Positions 25,184 through 35,251 of a DNA stretch of 64,000 nt are shown piece by piece. Position numbers and translations under genes: made by a program. This DNA comes from Lentilactobacillus parabuchneri DSM 5707 = NBRC 107865 (GTDB taxonomy: Bacteria; Bacillota; Bacilli; Lactobacillales; Lactobacillaceae). Under the pieces are notes generated by a model. It made no database searches. It worked only from the letters and a program-made list of their open reading frames with translations, and had not been told where the DNA came from. Where the stretch lies: contig NZ_AZGK01000002.1 of assembly GCF_001435315.1 (NCBI RefSeq), forward strand, positions 200,763 through 264,762, in the 5' to 3' direction. Position 1 is the stretch's first letter. Each line of letters starts with the position of its first letter.

Positions 25184-27127
25184 ATGGCTGACAAAAAAGA
25201 AACTAAAAAAGAATTGGCCCATGAATACGATGCGAGCCAGATTCAGGTTCTCGAAGGTTTGGAAGCTGTCCGCAAACGGCCCGGAATGTATATCGGGACC
25301 ACCAGTTCACAAGGACTTCACCATTTAGTATGGGAAATCGTTGATAACGGAATTGACGAAGCGCTGGCTGGATTTGCGACGAAGATTACCGTAACCGTCG
25401 AAAAGGACAATAGTATTACCGTCACCGATGATGGTCGGGGAATTCCTGTCGATATTCAAAAAAAGACCGGAAAACCCGCTTTGGAAACTGTTTTTACCAT
25501 CCTGCATGCCGGCGGTAAATTTGGCGGCGGCGGATACAAGGTCTCTGGTGGACTGCATGGTGTTGGGGCTTCAGTCGTTAATGCGCTGTCCTCAGAACTT
25601 GATGTTGAAGTCACCCGGGACGGAAAAGTCTATTACATGGACTTTACCCGCGGCCATGTTCATACCCAGATGAAGGTTGTTCGAGAAGTCTCAGATGATC
25701 TTCACGGCACCAAAGTTCATTTCTTGCCGGATCCTGATATTTTCCGTGAAACAACGACCTATGACATTAAGGTTTTAACTGCCCGTCTTCGTGAATTGGC
25801 CTTCTTGAATAAAGGGCTACGGATTGTTGTCAGAGACCTTCGCCCAGACAAGCCCACAGAACAGGACTTTATGTATGAAGGTGGTATTAAACATTACGTT
25901 GAATACTTGGATCACAGCGAAGAAACATTATTGGATGAGCCAATCTATGTTGAAGGCGTGATGAATGGCATCACCGTTGAAGTAGCCATTCAATACACAA
26001 ACGATTATCACAATACGTTGATGACCTTTACGAACAACATTCATACCTATGAAGGCGGAACCCACGAAGAAGGGTTCAAACGGGCGCTAACCCGTGTCAT
26101 CAATGATTATGCCCGCAAGAATAAGCTATTAAAAGACAATGAACCGAACCTTTCCGGAGAAGATGTTCGTGAAGGGACCACGGCAGTTGTCAGCATCAAG
26201 CATCCCGATCCTCAATTTGAAGGACAAACTAAAACCAAATTAGGAAACTCCGATGCCCGAACAGTAACCGACCGAATTTTTAGTGACCACTTCACTAAGT
26301 TCCTCATGGAAAATCCTAAGATGGCCCGCAAGATTGTTGACCGGGGGTTGCTTGCATCAAAAGCCCGTTCAGCTGCCAAACGTGCCCGAGAAGTTACGCG
26401 GAAAAAGAGCGGTTTGGAAATTAGCAACTTACCTGGTAAGTTAGCTGATAACACCAGTAAAGATCCGAAAATTTCAGAATTATTTATCGTCGAGGGGGAT
26501 TCTGCCGGCGGTTCAGCCAAGCAAGGTCGTTCACGATTAACGCAAGCAATTTTGCCAATTCGTGGAAAGATTTTGAACGTTGAAAAAGCCAGCATGGATC
26601 GGATTTTGGCGAATGAAGAAATTCGCTCATTGTTTACAGCAATGGGGACCGGCTTTGGTGAAGATTTTGATTTATCGAAAATCAATTATCACAAGTTGAT
26701 TATCATGACCGATGCGGATGTTGATGGTGCCCATATTCAGACGTTATTGCTGACACTGATTTATCGATACATGCGGCCGTTGATTGATGCCGGCTATGTT
26801 TATGTTGCTCAGCCACCACTGTATCAAGTTCGTCAGGGAAAGATGTCAAGGTACATTGATTCCGATGATGATTTGAATGCCTTCTTAGGCACCTTGCAAC
26901 CATCACCTAAGCCAGTGATCCAACGATACAAAGGTTTAGGTGAAATGGATGCCGAACAGCTGTGGGACACGACGATGAATCCAGAAAACCGACACTTGTT
27001 ACGAGTCGAATCCTCGGATGCTGCTGAAGCTGATCAGGTATTTTCGATGTTAATGGGTGACAAGGTGGAACCAAGACGCGAGTTTATTGAAGATAACGCA
27101 ACGTTTGTGGAGAATTTGGATGTTTAA
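25184..27127 (+). CDS. gyrB: DNA gyrase subunit B
   Basis: The 647-residue ATPase subunit contains RPGMYIGTT, the GHKL motifs [10 protein letters not shown] and [24 protein letters not shown], and the TOPRIM segments [16 protein letters not shown] and [13 protein letters not shown]. It ends with the conserved [11 protein letters not shown]. With GyrA it introduces negative supercoils. AAGGAG precedes the ATG. A parS site lies between gyrB and gyrA. Confidence 0.98.
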   Translation: MADKKETKKELAHEYDASQIQVLEGLEAVRKRPGMYIGTTSSQGLHHLVWEIVDNGIDEALAGFATKITVTVEKDNSITVTDDGRGIPVDIQKKTGKPALETVFTILHAGGKFGGGGYKVSGGLHGVGASVVNALSSELDVEVTRDGKVYYMDFTRGHVHTQMKVVREVSDDLHGTKVHFLPDPDIFRETTTYDIKVLTARLRELAFLNKGLRIVVRDLRPDKPTEQDFMYEGGIKHYVEYLDHSEETLLDEPIYVEGVMNGITVEVAIQYTNDYHNTLMTFTNNIHTYEGGTHEEGFKRALTRVINDYARKNKLLKDNEPNLSGEDVREGTTAVVSIKHPDPQFEGQTKTKLGNSDARTVTDRIFSDHFTKFLMENPKMARKIVDRGLLASKARSAAKRAREVTRKKSGLEISNLPGKLADNTSKDPKISELFIVEGDSAGGSAKQGRSRLTQAILPIRGKILNVEKASMDRILANEEIRSLFTAMGTGFGEDFDLSKINYHKLIIMTDADVDGAHIQTLLLTLIYRYMRPLIDAGYVYVAQPPLYQVRQGKMSRYIDSDDDLNAFLGTLQPSPKPVIQRYKGLGEMDAEQLWDTTMNPENRHLLRVESSDAAEADQVFSMLMGDKVEPRREFIEDNATFVENLDV

Positions 27128-27207
27128 AGTTGAGTGTGGCAAGCATTTGTTAACTTGTAAAAGTTAAATTGCAATAATTTACGTAAATTCAATCCACAGA
27201 AAAAAAT

Positions 27208-27223
27208 TGTTTCACATGAAACA
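27208..27223. promoter_or_regulatory. parS site 2 (ParB-binding)
   Basis: TGTTTCACATGAAACA is the exact reverse complement of the site at 12503 and one base from the Bacillus consensus. It sits in the 129-base gyrB-gyrA spacer. Confidence 0.85.
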
Positions 27224-27256
27224 TACCACCGAAACCCATGAATGGAGGTAAATGAT

Positions 27257-29815
27257 TTGGCGAATAATGACAACCAAGACGAACCAATCGCTGGTCGAGT
27301 AACCAACGTTGATCTTTCCAAAAAAATGCGAACGTCATTTCTGGATTACGCAATGAGTGTGATCGTTGCCCGTGCGCTCCCAGATGTTCGTGATGGTTTA
27401 AAGCCTGTTCATCGTCGTATTTTGTACGACATGCATGAACTGGGTGTTACTCCAGATAAACCTTATAAAAAGTCAGCCAGAATTGTTGGAGATGTTTTAG
27501 GTAAGTACCATCCCCATGGCGACACGGCTGTCTATGAGTCAATGGTTCGAATGGCCCAAGACTTTAGTTACCGTTACATGTTAGTTGATGGCCACGGAAA
27601 CTTTGGTTCAGTTGATGGTGATGGCGCAGCTGCAATGCGTTATACCGAAGCTCGATTAAGTAAAATTGCCATGGAAATGCTCCGTGACATTAATAAAGAT
27701 ACGATTGATTTTCAACCCAACTACGATGGCACAGAGCGGGAGCCTGTTGTTCTACCAGCTCGTTTTCCCAACTTACTGGTTAACGGGGCTTCCGGAATCG
27801 CTGTTGGAATGGCGACCAATATTCCCCCTCACAATTTGGCGGAAGTCATCAGTGCCATTCACGTCTTGATGGATAATCCGGATGCGACAACTGCTGATTT
27901 GATGGAAGTATTGCCTGGTCCAGATTTTCCAACCGGTGGGGTTGTGATGGGTAAATCCGGAATTCGGAAAGCCTATGAGACTGGTAAGGGAACGATTATT
28001 GTTCGTGCCAAAGTTGAAATTGAAGGTGAATCCGGTGGCAAGCAGCGAATTATTGCAACCGAATTGCCATACATGGTCAACAAAGCCAAATTAATTGAAA
28101 GAATTGCCGAATTAGCTCGCGACAAGCGAATCGAAGGCATTACTGATATTAATGATGAGTCCGACCGTGAAGGGATGCGGGTGGTTATTGACGTCCGCCG
28201 GGATGCCAGTGCGGAAGTTATTTTAAACAACTTGTACAAATTGACGTTAATGCAGACATCGTTCAGCTTTAATATGCTGGCAATTGTTAAAGGCACACCA
28301 AGAATTCTCAGCTTGAAAGAGATCTTAAATTATTATTTGGATCATCAAGTTGAAGTTATTCAACGACGGACCAAATATGAGTTAAATAAGGCTCAAGCAC
28401 GGGCACATATTCTCGAAGGATTAAGAATTGCCCTTGACCACATCGATGAAATTATCAAAATTATCCGTGGGTCACAGACAGGTGACGTTGCCAAGAATCA
28501 ATTGATTGAAGGTTTCGGTCTGGATGATAAACAAGCCCAGGCGATTTTGGACATGCGTTTAGTTCGTTTAACCGGACTGGAACGCGAAAAGATTGATAAA
28601 GAATATAATCAATTGATGAAAGATATTGAAGAGTATAAAGCAATTCTTGCAAGTCGCGACCGCGTTAACGAGATTATTTATCAAGAATTATTGGAGATCC
28701 AACATCGCTTTGGTGACGCAAGACGAACTGAATTGCTTGTCGGCGAAGTGTTGAGTCTTGAAGACGAAGATCTGATTGAAGAAGAAGACGTCATCATCTC
28801 ATTGACGCATAATGGCTATATTAAGCGATTGCCAACTTCTGAGTTCAAAGCTCAAAACCGTGGTGGTCGTGGTGTTCAAGGGATGGGTGTTCATAACGAT
28901 GATTTCGTGGAACACTTGGTTTCAACCTCGACTCATGATGTTTTGTTATTCTTCACGGATGCTGGAAAAGTGTACCGCATGAAGGGATACGAAATCCCTG
29001 AATATGGTCGGTCCGCTAAGGGAATTCCAGTTATTAATTTGTTAAACATTGGTAATGATGAGAAGATTCAAGCCGTTATCAACGTTTCTGACAAGAATAA
29101 CGATATTCAAAAAGATCTGTTCTTTGTGACCTTACTGGGAACCGTTAAGCGAACATTGGTTTCAGACTTTGCGAATATCCGCAGCAATGGTTTAAAGGCC
29201 ATTAACCTGAAGGATGGCGATCAGGTCAGCAACGTTTTAATTGCGGACAAAGATCAAAATATTATTATTGGAACGCACCTTGGTTATGCGGTTAGTTTTA
29301 ACGCTGCTGCTGTCCGGTCCATGGGTCGTTCAGCAACCGGTGTCAGAGGAATCCGGCTCCGCGAAAACGATTATGTTGTCGGCTCTGATATTTTGAAGCC
29401 TGACAGTGAGGTCTTTATCATTTCTGAAAATGGATATGGTAAGCGAACCCCAGCTGCCGATTACCCGGTTAAGGGTCGTGGTGGAAAAGGTGTTAAGACC
29501 GCTAATATTACCGAAAAGAACGGGCCATTGGCTGGTTTAACGACGGTTACCGGTAAAGAAGACATTATGCTGATTACGGACCAAGGCGTCATGATTCGCT
29601 TCGGCGTTGAAGATGTTTCTCAAACAGGTCGAGCAACGCTTGGTGTTCATTTGATTCGAATGACGGATGGTGCCAAAGTTGCAACAATGGCGAAAGTTGA
29701 AAAAGAAGACGATTCAGAAGAGGACCAGGCAAAGGACGGACAATCCGATGCCGACGCGCCAACTGATGACTCAGAGCAAAAAGATGATCATGATTCAAGT
29801 TCAGATGATGAATAG
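27257..29815 (+). CDS. gyrA: DNA gyrase subunit A
   Basis: The 852-residue subunit holds the breakage-reunion domain: [27 protein letters not shown], the quinolone region [22 protein letters not shown] with wild-type-looking Ser-equivalent and Glu positions, and catalytic Tyr in [11 protein letters not shown] beta-pinwheel C-terminal domain includes the GyrA box RGGRGVQG. The tail is a long acidic Asp/Glu/Ser run. The TTG at 27257 has GGAGG 8 bases upstream; the ATG at 27242 overlaps that ribosome site and is rejected. Confidence 0.97.
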   Translation: MANNDNQDEPIAGRVTNVDLSKKMRTSFLDYAMSVIVARALPDVRDGLKPVHRRILYDMHELGVTPDKPYKKSARIVGDVLGKYHPHGDTAVYESMVRMAQDFSYRYMLVDGHGNFGSVDGDGAAAMRYTEARLSKIAMEMLRDINKDTIDFQPNYDGTEREPVVLPARFPNLLVNGASGIAVGMATNIPPHNLAEVISAIHVLMDNPDATTADLMEVLPGPDFPTGGVVMGKSGIRKAYETGKGTIIVRAKVEIEGESGGKQRIIATELPYMVNKAKLIERIAELARDKRIEGITDINDESDREGMRVVIDVRRDASAEVILNNLYKLTLMQTSFSFNMLAIVKGTPRILSLKEILNYYLDHQVEVIQRRTKYELNKAQARAHILEGLRIALDHIDEIIKIIRGSQTGDVAKNQLIEGFGLDDKQAQAILDMRLVRLTGLEREKIDKEYNQLMKDIEEYKAILASRDRVNEIIYQELLEIQHRFGDARRTELLVGEVLSLEDEDLIEEEDVIISLTHNGYIKRLPTSEFKAQNRGGRGVQGMGVHNDDFVEHLVSTSTHDVLLFFTDAGKVYRMKGYEIPEYGRSAKGIPVINLLNIGNDEKIQAVINVSDKNNDIQKDLFFVTLLGTVKRTLVSDFANIRSNGLKAINLKDGDQVSNVLIADKDQNIIIGTHLGYAVSFNAAAVRSMGRSATGVRGIRLRENDYVVGSDILKPDSEVFIISENGYGKRTPAADYPVKGRGGKGVKTANITEKNGPLAGLTTVTGKEDIMLITDQGVMIRFGVEDVSQTGRATLGVHLIRMTDGAKVATMAKVEKEDDSEEDQAKDGQSDADAPTDDSEQKDDHDSSSDDE

Positions 29816-29849
29816 TTGATTATTGGTACACGTTTTAGTGATGTAGCCC

Positions 29850-29898
29850 AAAAATGGGACTGTGGACAAAACTGTTAGTTTTGTCACAGTCCCATTTT
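29850..29898 (+). terminator. Intrinsic terminator after gyrA
   Basis: AAAAATGGGACTGTG and CACAGTCCCATTTTT, with inner ACAAAACT and AGTTTTGT, form a very long stem with a T-rich end. A parS site begins at its last base. Confidence 0.88.
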
Positions 29899-29914
29899 TG
29901 TTTCACATGAAACA
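29899..29914. promoter_or_regulatory. parS site 3 (ParB-binding)
   Basis: TGTTTCACATGAAACA is identical to the site at 27208. It directly abuts the gyrA terminator. Confidence 0.85.
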
Positions 29915-29989
29915 ATTCTCAAATATTGGTATTTGCAGTGCTAAAAAAGATCATTAAGTTAATGAAAACCGGATTCAGCTCAAGCTTTC

Positions 29990-30337
29990 CTAAACGGTTA
30001 GCCGATAACTCATATTGATCAGTTGTCTTAATTCTGATTGGGAATTAACAAGGTTAACATTAACCGTAATCCAGTGTTGTTTGTCAAAGTGTTGACCAGG
30101 TGTAATGTAGGTCGAGGTTTCGATTAAGTTATCGGCCTGTTCGATGCGACATTTCAGATCCAGATATAAAGAATGGTCCTTATCGTAAATGAGTGCGTAG
30201 ATCTTATTATTTTTAGCATTACGGATGGCATCAAAAATGATTCGATTATGATGAGCAGGATTGTTAAACGGCTGATTAACAATAACTAATTTATCCTGGC
30301 ATGCAAACTTAATGAGTCCGGCTCTTGTAAACTTCAA
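29990..30337 (-). CDS. MmcQ/YjbR family protein
   Basis: The 115-residue protein matches the YjbR fold. KIYALIYDKDHSLYLDLKC, ITPGQHFDKQHWITV and a final LINMSYRLT reproduce the family pattern of LKC, TPGYHMNKKHWNTV and HSYELV. The fold resembles a double-wing DNA-binding protein, but no member has a firmly established role. Translation appears to begin at TTG 30337 after GGGGGTGA. It stands alone, convergent with gyrA. Confidence 0.8.
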   Translation of the reverse strand: MKFTRAGLIKFACQDKLVIVNQPFNNPAHHNRIIFDAIRNAKNNKIYALIYDKDHSLYLDLKCRIEQADNLIETSTYITPGQHFDKQHWITVNVNLVNSQSELRQLINMSYRLTV

Positions 30338-30464
30338 TCCGTCACCCCCAATGACATAAATAGTTGCTGATACTCATATTGTAATCTTTTCGTGGGTTTT
30401 AAGTGTCCGAATGGCCATAAATTATGGCACTGATCGTGAGAAACGAAAAAAATAGTCGGAATCT

Positions 30465-30492
30465 TTGACTTACTTTTGGTAAGTGATACACT
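30465..30492 (+). promoter_or_regulatory. Promoter and operator-like palindrome of the lactate oxidase gene
   Basis: TTGACT (30465-30470) and TACACT (30487-30492) are 16 bases apart. ACTTAC and GTAAGT (30468-30473, 30479-30484) form a perfect inverted repeat with a 5-base spacer that covers the spacer between the promoter elements, a position suited to a repressor. Confidence 0.5.
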
Positions 30493-30533
30493 TTTCAGTA
30501 GATGAACAATAATGATATGGAGGTATGACGGTC

Positions 30534-31643
30534 ATGACTGTTGTTAATGGATATAAGCAAAATGATAATGAACAAAAAATTGATATTTTAAATTTGGAAG
30601 AATTGGAAGAAAGAGCTAAACAAATTATTCCTACCGGCGGATTCGGTTATATTGTCGGTGGTTCGGAAAACAATTGGACGTTGAAGGCTAATCGAAAAGC
30701 CTTTACCCACAAACAAATTGTTCCCCGTGCTTTAAGTAATATTGAGGATCCGCAATTGGATACCAATGTGTTCGGTATTCCGTTGAAGACACCTATTATG
30801 ATGGCCCCAACCGCTGCTCAAGGGTTGGCTCACTCACAGGGTGAAAAAGATACGGCGAAGGGTGTTGCTGCCGTTGGTGGATTGATGGCTCAAAGTACTT
30901 ATTCTTCAGCTTCAATCTCAGATACTGCGGCCGCTGGTGACGGTGCGCCTCAATTCTTCCAGCTTTATATGAGCAAGGATTGGGATTTCAATTATTCATT
31001 GCTTGATGAAGCCAAAAAGGCTGGTGTCAAGGGAATCATTTTGACTGTTGATGCAACTGTTGATGGCTATCGTGAAGATGATATTAAGAATAACTTCCAG
31101 TTCCCAATTCCAATGGCCAACCTGACCAAGTTTAGCGAAGGTGACGGAAAAGGCAAAGGAATCGCTGAAATTTACGCCGCTGCCGCTCAAAAGATCGGGC
31201 CGGATGACGTGAAGAAGATTGCTGACTACACTGATTTGCCGGTGATTGTTAAGGGAATCGAATCACCAGAAGATGCACTGTACGCAATTGGTGCCGGTGC
31301 TTCCGGTGTTTACGTATCCAACCATGGGGGTCGTCAGTTAAACGGTGGCCCAGCATCATTTGATGTTTTGGAGGACGTTGCTAAAGCAGTTAATGGCCGT
31401 GTTCCAATTATCTTTGATTCGGGTGTTCGTCGTGGATCTGATGCCTTCAAAGCATTAGCATCGGGCGCCGACTTAGTTGCGATGGGCCGTCCAGTTATTT
31501 ACGGCTTGGCACTTGGTGGTGCACAAGGCGTTCAGTCCGTCTTTGAGCATCTCGGTGATGAGTTGAAGATTACCATGCAGTTGGCTGGAACCAAAACAAT
31601 TGCCGATGTGAAGAAGACTCATTTGCTGAACATTCAATATTAA
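30534..31643 (+). CDS. lox: FMN-dependent L-lactate oxidase family protein
   Basis: The 369-residue enzyme belongs to the (S)-2-hydroxy-acid oxidase family. The N-terminal GGFGYIVGGSENNWT segment with a tyrosine near residue 39, the FMN-site PTAAQGLAH, and the catalytic base His264 in VSNHGGRQLNG match lactic-acid-bacterial lactate oxidase. It oxidises L-lactate to pyruvate with O2, producing H2O2. The ATG at 30534 is 10 bases after GGAGG, while the ATG at 30525 is too close. It is monocistronic, with an operator-like palindrome in the promoter. A related 2-hydroxy acid is possible as substrate. Confidence 0.88.
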   Translation: MTVVNGYKQNDNEQKIDILNLEELEERAKQIIPTGGFGYIVGGSENNWTLKANRKAFTHKQIVPRALSNIEDPQLDTNVFGIPLKTPIMMAPTAAQGLAHSQGEKDTAKGVAAVGGLMAQSTYSSASISDTAAAGDGAPQFFQLYMSKDWDFNYSLLDEAKKAGVKGIILTVDATVDGYREDDIKNNFQFPIPMANLTKFSEGDGKGKGIAEIYAAAAQKIGPDDVKKIADYTDLPVIVKGIESPEDALYAIGAGASGVYVSNHGGRQLNGGPASFDVLEDVAKAVNGRVPIIFDSGVRRGSDAFKALASGADLVAMGRPVIYGLALGGAQGVQSVFEHLGDELKITMQLAGTKTIADVKKTHLLNIQY

Positions 31644-31667
31644 TTCGTGTGCAATATCCTATCAATG

Positions 31668-31729
31668 GGCATCCTCTAGCAGGAAATGCATTCTGTTCTC
31701 AATGATGGGAATTAACATTAGAGGATCCC
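31668..31729. repeat. Hairpin-forming inverted repeat downstream of lox
   Basis: GGGCATCCTCTA and TAGAGGATCCC pair with one bulge around a 39-base loop. No T run follows, and the true terminator is 60 bases further on. It may protect the lox mRNA 3' end or be a small RNA element. Confidence 0.4.
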
Positions 31730-31785
31730 ATGCATGTTGCGCAGCTTTAGAACATTCCCCGTGTTCTATTCCCCAAAAATATGTT

Positions 31786-31830
31786 AAAAAACGGTATCCT
31801 TCCAAGTTTGGAGGGGTACCGTTTTTTGCG
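31786..31830. terminator. Bidirectional terminator after lox
   Basis: AAAAAACGGTATCCTTCC and GGAGGGGTACCGTTTTTT form a stem with A and T runs on its two sides. It serves lox and the convergent small membrane-protein gene. Confidence 0.85.
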
Positions 31831-31840
31831 CTAAAACGCA

Positions 31841-32017
31841 TTAATTAATATTTTTGCGTGGTCGACCAGTCGTTTGGCCCTTGTCCAGAATTTCTGGATG
31901 TTCGTTGCGGGCATATGCATATGCATGAGGATCCTGGTGACCGGATCGGTCTGTTTGAGACCTTTTGATGTAATAGTAAGCTGAAAGTCCGATGATCGTT
32001 AAAATTAAAAGTGTCAT
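31841..32017 (-). CDS. Small single-pass membrane protein
   Basis: A 58-residue protein starts at ATG 32017 after GAGGG. It has one N-terminal membrane helix (TLLILTIIGLSAYYYI) and then a polar, basic tail. A longer reading in the same frame to 32428 has no ribosome site and crosses the rpsF promoter, so only this short form is credible. No family is recognised. It is divergent from the rpsF operon. Confidence 0.6.
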   Translation of the reverse strand: MTLLILTIIGLSAYYYIKRSQTDRSGHQDPHAYAYARNEHPEILDKGQTTGRPRKNIN

Positions 32018-32380
32018 TGAATCCCTCGTTTTCTTTATTTTATTGAAACCAATGGTAATGGTGCGAAAAAGCGTTTCCAAACAGATGATTAATTTGGAAA
32101 TTGATATCAGTTTACGTCGAATTTGTAGAGAGTCAAGTATCTTGTGTGCCGCTTGGAAGAAAATGGACCATAGGCCCGGCTGTATCAAGGATAGACAACT
32201 TATTAAGGATTTGTTTAATTCGAGGATTCGGATTAATTTCAAATTCTTCGTACGAAAAAAATAATCAGCGAAGATTTCTTCGTATATAATAAATGTATCG
32301 TGAATCACCATTAGGCAATTGATATTTAGATCCACACGTGGTATTATTTTATATTGTGAGTATCTGGGTAAAAACAGAAA

Positions 32381-32424
32381 CTCTCCTTGCTCTCGGGAAG
32401 AGGGCCATAAGTCCACAAGGAGGT
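32381..32424 (+). promoter_or_regulatory. Ribosome-site-sequestering hairpin in the rpsF leader
   Basis: CTCCTTG (32383-32389) pairs perfectly with CAAGGAG (32416-32422), hiding the rpsF Shine-Dalgarno site. Inner pairs CTCT-AGAG and GG-CC surround the loop. Its position fits the known autoregulation of rpsF leaders by the S6:S18 complex. The structure is seen; the ligand is inferred from the family. The upstream stretch 32018-32380 holds no other gene. Confidence 0.6.
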
Positions 32425-32431
32425 GCAAATC

Positions 32432-32728
32432 ATGGAAGAAAAGAAATACGAAATTACTTACATCATTCGTCCTGATATTGAAGAATCTGCAAAATCTGCA
32501 TTGATCGAACGATTCGACAAGATCTTAACCGATAATGGTGCTAAGGTATTAAGCTCAAAAGACTGGTCAAAGCGTCGTTTTGCTTACGAAATCGGTGGTT
32601 TCAATGAAGGAACCTATCATATTGTTACTTTAACAACTGATACCGACACATCACTTAACGAATTTGATCGTCTTTCAAAAATCAATGACGATATTTTACG
32701 TCACATGATCGTTGTTCGAGACGACTAA
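32432..32728 (+). CDS. rpsF: 30S ribosomal protein S6
   Basis: The 98-residue protein begins [20 protein letters not shown] and contains [20 protein letters not shown] and HMIVVRDD, standard for S6. It binds 16S rRNA with S18. AAGGAGGTG precedes the ATG at 32432. It leads the rpsF-ssb-rpsR operon. Confidence 0.98.
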   Translation: MEEKKYEITYIIRPDIEESAKSALIERFDKILTDNGAKVLSSKDWSKRRFAYEIGGFNEGTYHIVTLTTDTDTSLNEFDRLSKINDDILRHMIVVRDD

Positions 32729-32762
32729 TCATTCATTCTAATATTGAGAGGAGCAATTCAGC

Positions 32763-33326
32763 ATGCTTAATCGTGCAGTTCTTACGGGTCGCCTAACCCG
32801 CGATGTTGATTTACGATACACTCAAAGCGGAACCGCTGTTGGTTCGTTCTCGCTCGCCGTTGATCGGCAATTTACCAATCAACAGGGGGAACGTGAGGCT
32901 GATTTCATTAACTGCGTAATCTGGCGTAAATCCGCTGAAAACTTTGCTAACTTCGTTCATAAGGGTTCTCTTGTTGGAATTGATGGTCGGATTCAGACCA
33001 GAAATTATGAAAACGCACAGGGACAACGTATTTATGTGACGGAAGTCGTAGTAGAGAATTTTGCGTTGCTTGAGCCTCGTTCTGTAAGGAACAACTCAAA
33101 CGGTCAGCAAAATGGCAATGCTCCTCAACAAAACAATGGGAATGCCAATCCATTTGATAATAATTCAAACTCTGGTAATGGCGGCAACGTGAATACTGGT
33201 AGTAGCAATCCTACTAACAATAATAACGGTGGCAATAACGGCAACAATGGGAATAATACCCCTAATGATCCGTTTGCCAACTCCGGAGATTCGATTGACA
33301 TTTCCGATGACGATTTACCATTCTAA
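32763..33326 (+). CDS. ssb: Single-stranded DNA-binding protein
   Basis: The 187-residue protein has an OB fold ([23 protein letters not shown] to [12 protein letters not shown], residues 1-105). A flexible Asn/Gly/Gln-rich linker follows, then the acidic tip DDDLPF that recruits replication and repair partners. The linker is unusually rich in Asn-Asn-Gly repeats. It lies between rpsF and rpsR, as in most Firmicutes. Confidence 0.98.
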   Translation: MLNRAVLTGRLTRDVDLRYTQSGTAVGSFSLAVDRQFTNQQGEREADFINCVIWRKSAENFANFVHKGSLVGIDGRIQTRNYENAQGQRIYVTEVVVENFALLEPRSVRNNSNGQQNGNAPQQNNGNANPFDNNSNSGNGGNVNTGSSNPTNNNNGGNNGNNGNNTPNDPFANSGDSIDISDDDLPF

Positions 33327-33363
33327 ATGAATTGGTAATAGAAATTTTCGAGGAGGAAAAACT

Positions 33364-33603
33364 ATGGCATTTCAAAGACGTGGCGGCAACCGTCGTCGTC
33401 GTAAAGTTGATTTTATCGCTGCAAATCACATCGATTACATCGACTACAAAGACATTGATTTATTAAAGCGATTTGTTTCAGAACGTGGAAAGATTCTTCC
33501 ACGTCGTGTTACTGGAACCAGCGCTAAGAACCAACGTGCTTTAACAATTGCTATTAAACGTGCGCGCATCATGGGCTTAATGCCTTTCGTTGCAGCCGAC
33601 TAA
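33364..33603 (+). CDS. rpsR: 30S ribosomal protein S18
   Basis: The 79-residue basic protein contains [23 protein letters not shown] and [18 protein letters not shown], diagnostic of S18. It partners S6 in the small subunit. GAGGAGG lies before the ATG. It ends the operon, followed by a terminator. Confidence 0.98.
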   Translation: MAFQRRGGNRRRRKVDFIAANHIDYIDYKDIDLLKRFVSERGKILPRRVTGTSAKNQRALTIAIKRARIMGLMPFVAAD

Positions 33604-33610
33604 TAATGAT

Positions 33611-33645
33611 TAAAGGCCATCCCCTCGAGGATGGCCTTTTTTTAG
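33611..33645 (+). terminator. Intrinsic terminator after rpsR
   Basis: AAAGGCCAT and ATGGCCTTT around CCCCTCGAGG form a short GC-rich stem followed by seven T. Confidence 0.9.
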
Positions 33646-33648
33646 AAT

Positions 33649-33692
33649 AAACGAACCCGCTTCCGGCAATAGGCTGAAAGCGGGTTTGTTTT
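33649..33692 (-). terminator. Intrinsic terminator after nhaC
   Basis: On the minus strand AACCCGCTTTC and the facing GAAGCGGGTT pair around a loop and are followed by a T-rich tract. It lies directly after the nhaC stop. Confidence 0.8.
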
Positions 33693-33703
33693 ATTATCAT
33701 TCG

Positions 33704-35119
33704 TTAATTTTCACTTGGAACAACTGCTTGATGTGGCTTTGAATCAGATGGTTGCAGTTTCTTCAAGCCAATCCCCGTAAATCCGCTCAATAACGAGAAG
33801 ACTGGGCACAAAAGACTAAAGAAGACAAACGGCAGGTATTGAATCGTTGGAACGCCAAGCGTATTGGCAATGAAGACACCACCAACTCCCCATGGTACCA
33901 GGTAGTTGAGGACCGTCCCGCCATCCTCTAACACTCTTCCTAGTGCGCGACTCGCTAGGCCGCCGTTATTAAAGGTCTGTTTAAAGGCTCGGCCCGGAAG
34001 GATAATTGAGAGGAATTGTTCACCAACGAAGATATTAACCCCAATGCAGGCTCCCAGAGCGGCTGTAACCAATTTGGCAGGGTTATTCAACCTGGTAGCC
34101 AGAGGTGACATAATCGCGCTGATAAGGCCAAAATGGACTAATAAGCCACCAAGCGATAATGTCAAAACAATTAAGGCAACCGTCGGCATCATACTGACGA
34201 TACCACCACGGGAAAGCAGCAGGTTAACTTCATTATTGGAAGTTTTGGCGATAAAGCCATTTGTAATGATCGTGCTGGCCTTGGTCACATTAAGGCCAGG
34301 ATTGTTTACAAACATCATTCCGGCTGATACAAAGATATTCAAAAGCATCGTTGGAATAGCAGCCATTTTAAAAGCGGCACAAACAAACACCAAAATAATC
34401 GGAATCAGGGCCACGATTGAAATATGAAAATCGTTATTCAAAGCGGCAACGGTCGTATTGATCTTATTCATGTCGGCATGGTTGTGGCCCATCCCTAAGA
34501 TGGCAAAGACAATTGTCGAAATGGTCGCAGCTGGAATCGTCGACCAAAGAATTGTTTTCATGTGATCAAATAAATCGGTATCCACAACGGCTGCAGCCAG
34601 GTTGTTGGTTTCTGATAGTGGCGAGCATTTATCACCGAAGACACCACCGGAGATGATGGCACCGGCAACCAGCGCGGGATTAAAGTTCATTGTCACACCG
34701 ATACCGAAAAAGGCAATTCCGACCGTCGAAACAACTGTGAAACAACTTCCAACTGCAGCGCCAACCAGCGAGCAAACCAGAAAGACTGTTGGCAAAAACC
34801 ACTGGGCACTAATTGCTTTAAAGCCAATCACCATCAACGTGGGGATCGTCCCGGCGGCAATCCAGGTACTGATCATTGCGCCGATTAAAATGAAAATAAC
34901 GATCGGAATAATTCCTTTATCAATCCCATCCTTGATCCCAGCATTGATTTCGTCCCAGCTAAAGCCGGTTAGTTTCGCCCAAAAAATTGTAACGGTAATG
35001 GCTAATAATACTGGAACCTGTGGCGATAGCCCGAGCCCGATAACTCCGGTTCCCATGATTGCCAATGCAACAACCAATACTAAAATTGCTTCTCTTAAAC
35101 TTACTTTACTGTTTCTCAT
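33704..35119 (-). CDS. nhaC: NhaC-family antiporter / amino-acid transporter
   Basis: The 471-residue protein has about eleven hydrophobic helices. The motif region GAAVGSCFTVVSTVGIAF, GGVFGDKCSPLSETNNLAAAVVDTDLFDH matches the NhaC family. Classical members exchange Na+ for H+. However, T-box-controlled NhaC homologues in Firmicutes have been predicted to carry amino acids such as tyrosine, lysine or methionine, and this one has a T-box leader. GAGGTTGACACT precedes the ATG. It is a single-gene unit, convergent with rpsR. An amino-acid role is inferred from the leader. Confidence 0.85.
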   Translation of the reverse strand: MRNSKVSLREAILVLVVALAIMGTGVIGLGLSPQVPVLLAITVTIFWAKLTGFSWDEINAGIKDGIDKGIIPIVIFILIGAMISTWIAAGTIPTLMVIGFKAISAQWFLPTVFLVCSLVGAAVGSCFTVVSTVGIAFFGIGVTMNFNPALVAGAIISGGVFGDKCSPLSETNNLAAAVVDTDLFDHMKTILWSTIPAATISTIVFAILGMGHNHADMNKINTTVAALNNDFHISIVALIPIILVFVCAAFKMAAIPTMLLNIFVSAGMMFVNNPGLNVTKASTIITNGFIAKTSNNEVNLLLSRGGIVSMMPTVALIVLTLSLGGLLVHFGLISAIMSPLATRLNNPAKLVTAALGACIGVNIFVGEQFLSIILPGRAFKQTFNNGGLASRALGRVLEDGGTVLNYLVPWGVGGVFIANTLGVPTIQYLPFVFFSLLCPVFSLLSGFTGIGLKKLQPSDSKPHQAVVPSEN

Positions 35120-35251
35120 AGTGTCAACCTCTTTTATTGTTTAAAGTGTCGTTGATTTAGTTCAATTCAGTTGACCATAATATCGTGGCATTCCACCATT
35201 ACTTGTAATTCCCATCAAAATCATTTCCCCTCTTGTTATAGTAAGCAAACA

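Noticed and set aside
32018-32428. Long N-terminal extension of the small membrane protein at 31841
   Set aside because: No ribosome site; it covers the rpsF promoter and leader, and the extension has no protein-like pattern.
33100-33290. Low-complexity Asn/Gly repeat as a possible mobile or CRISPR-like repeat
   Set aside because: It is the in-frame flexible linker of SSB, a normal feature of the protein.
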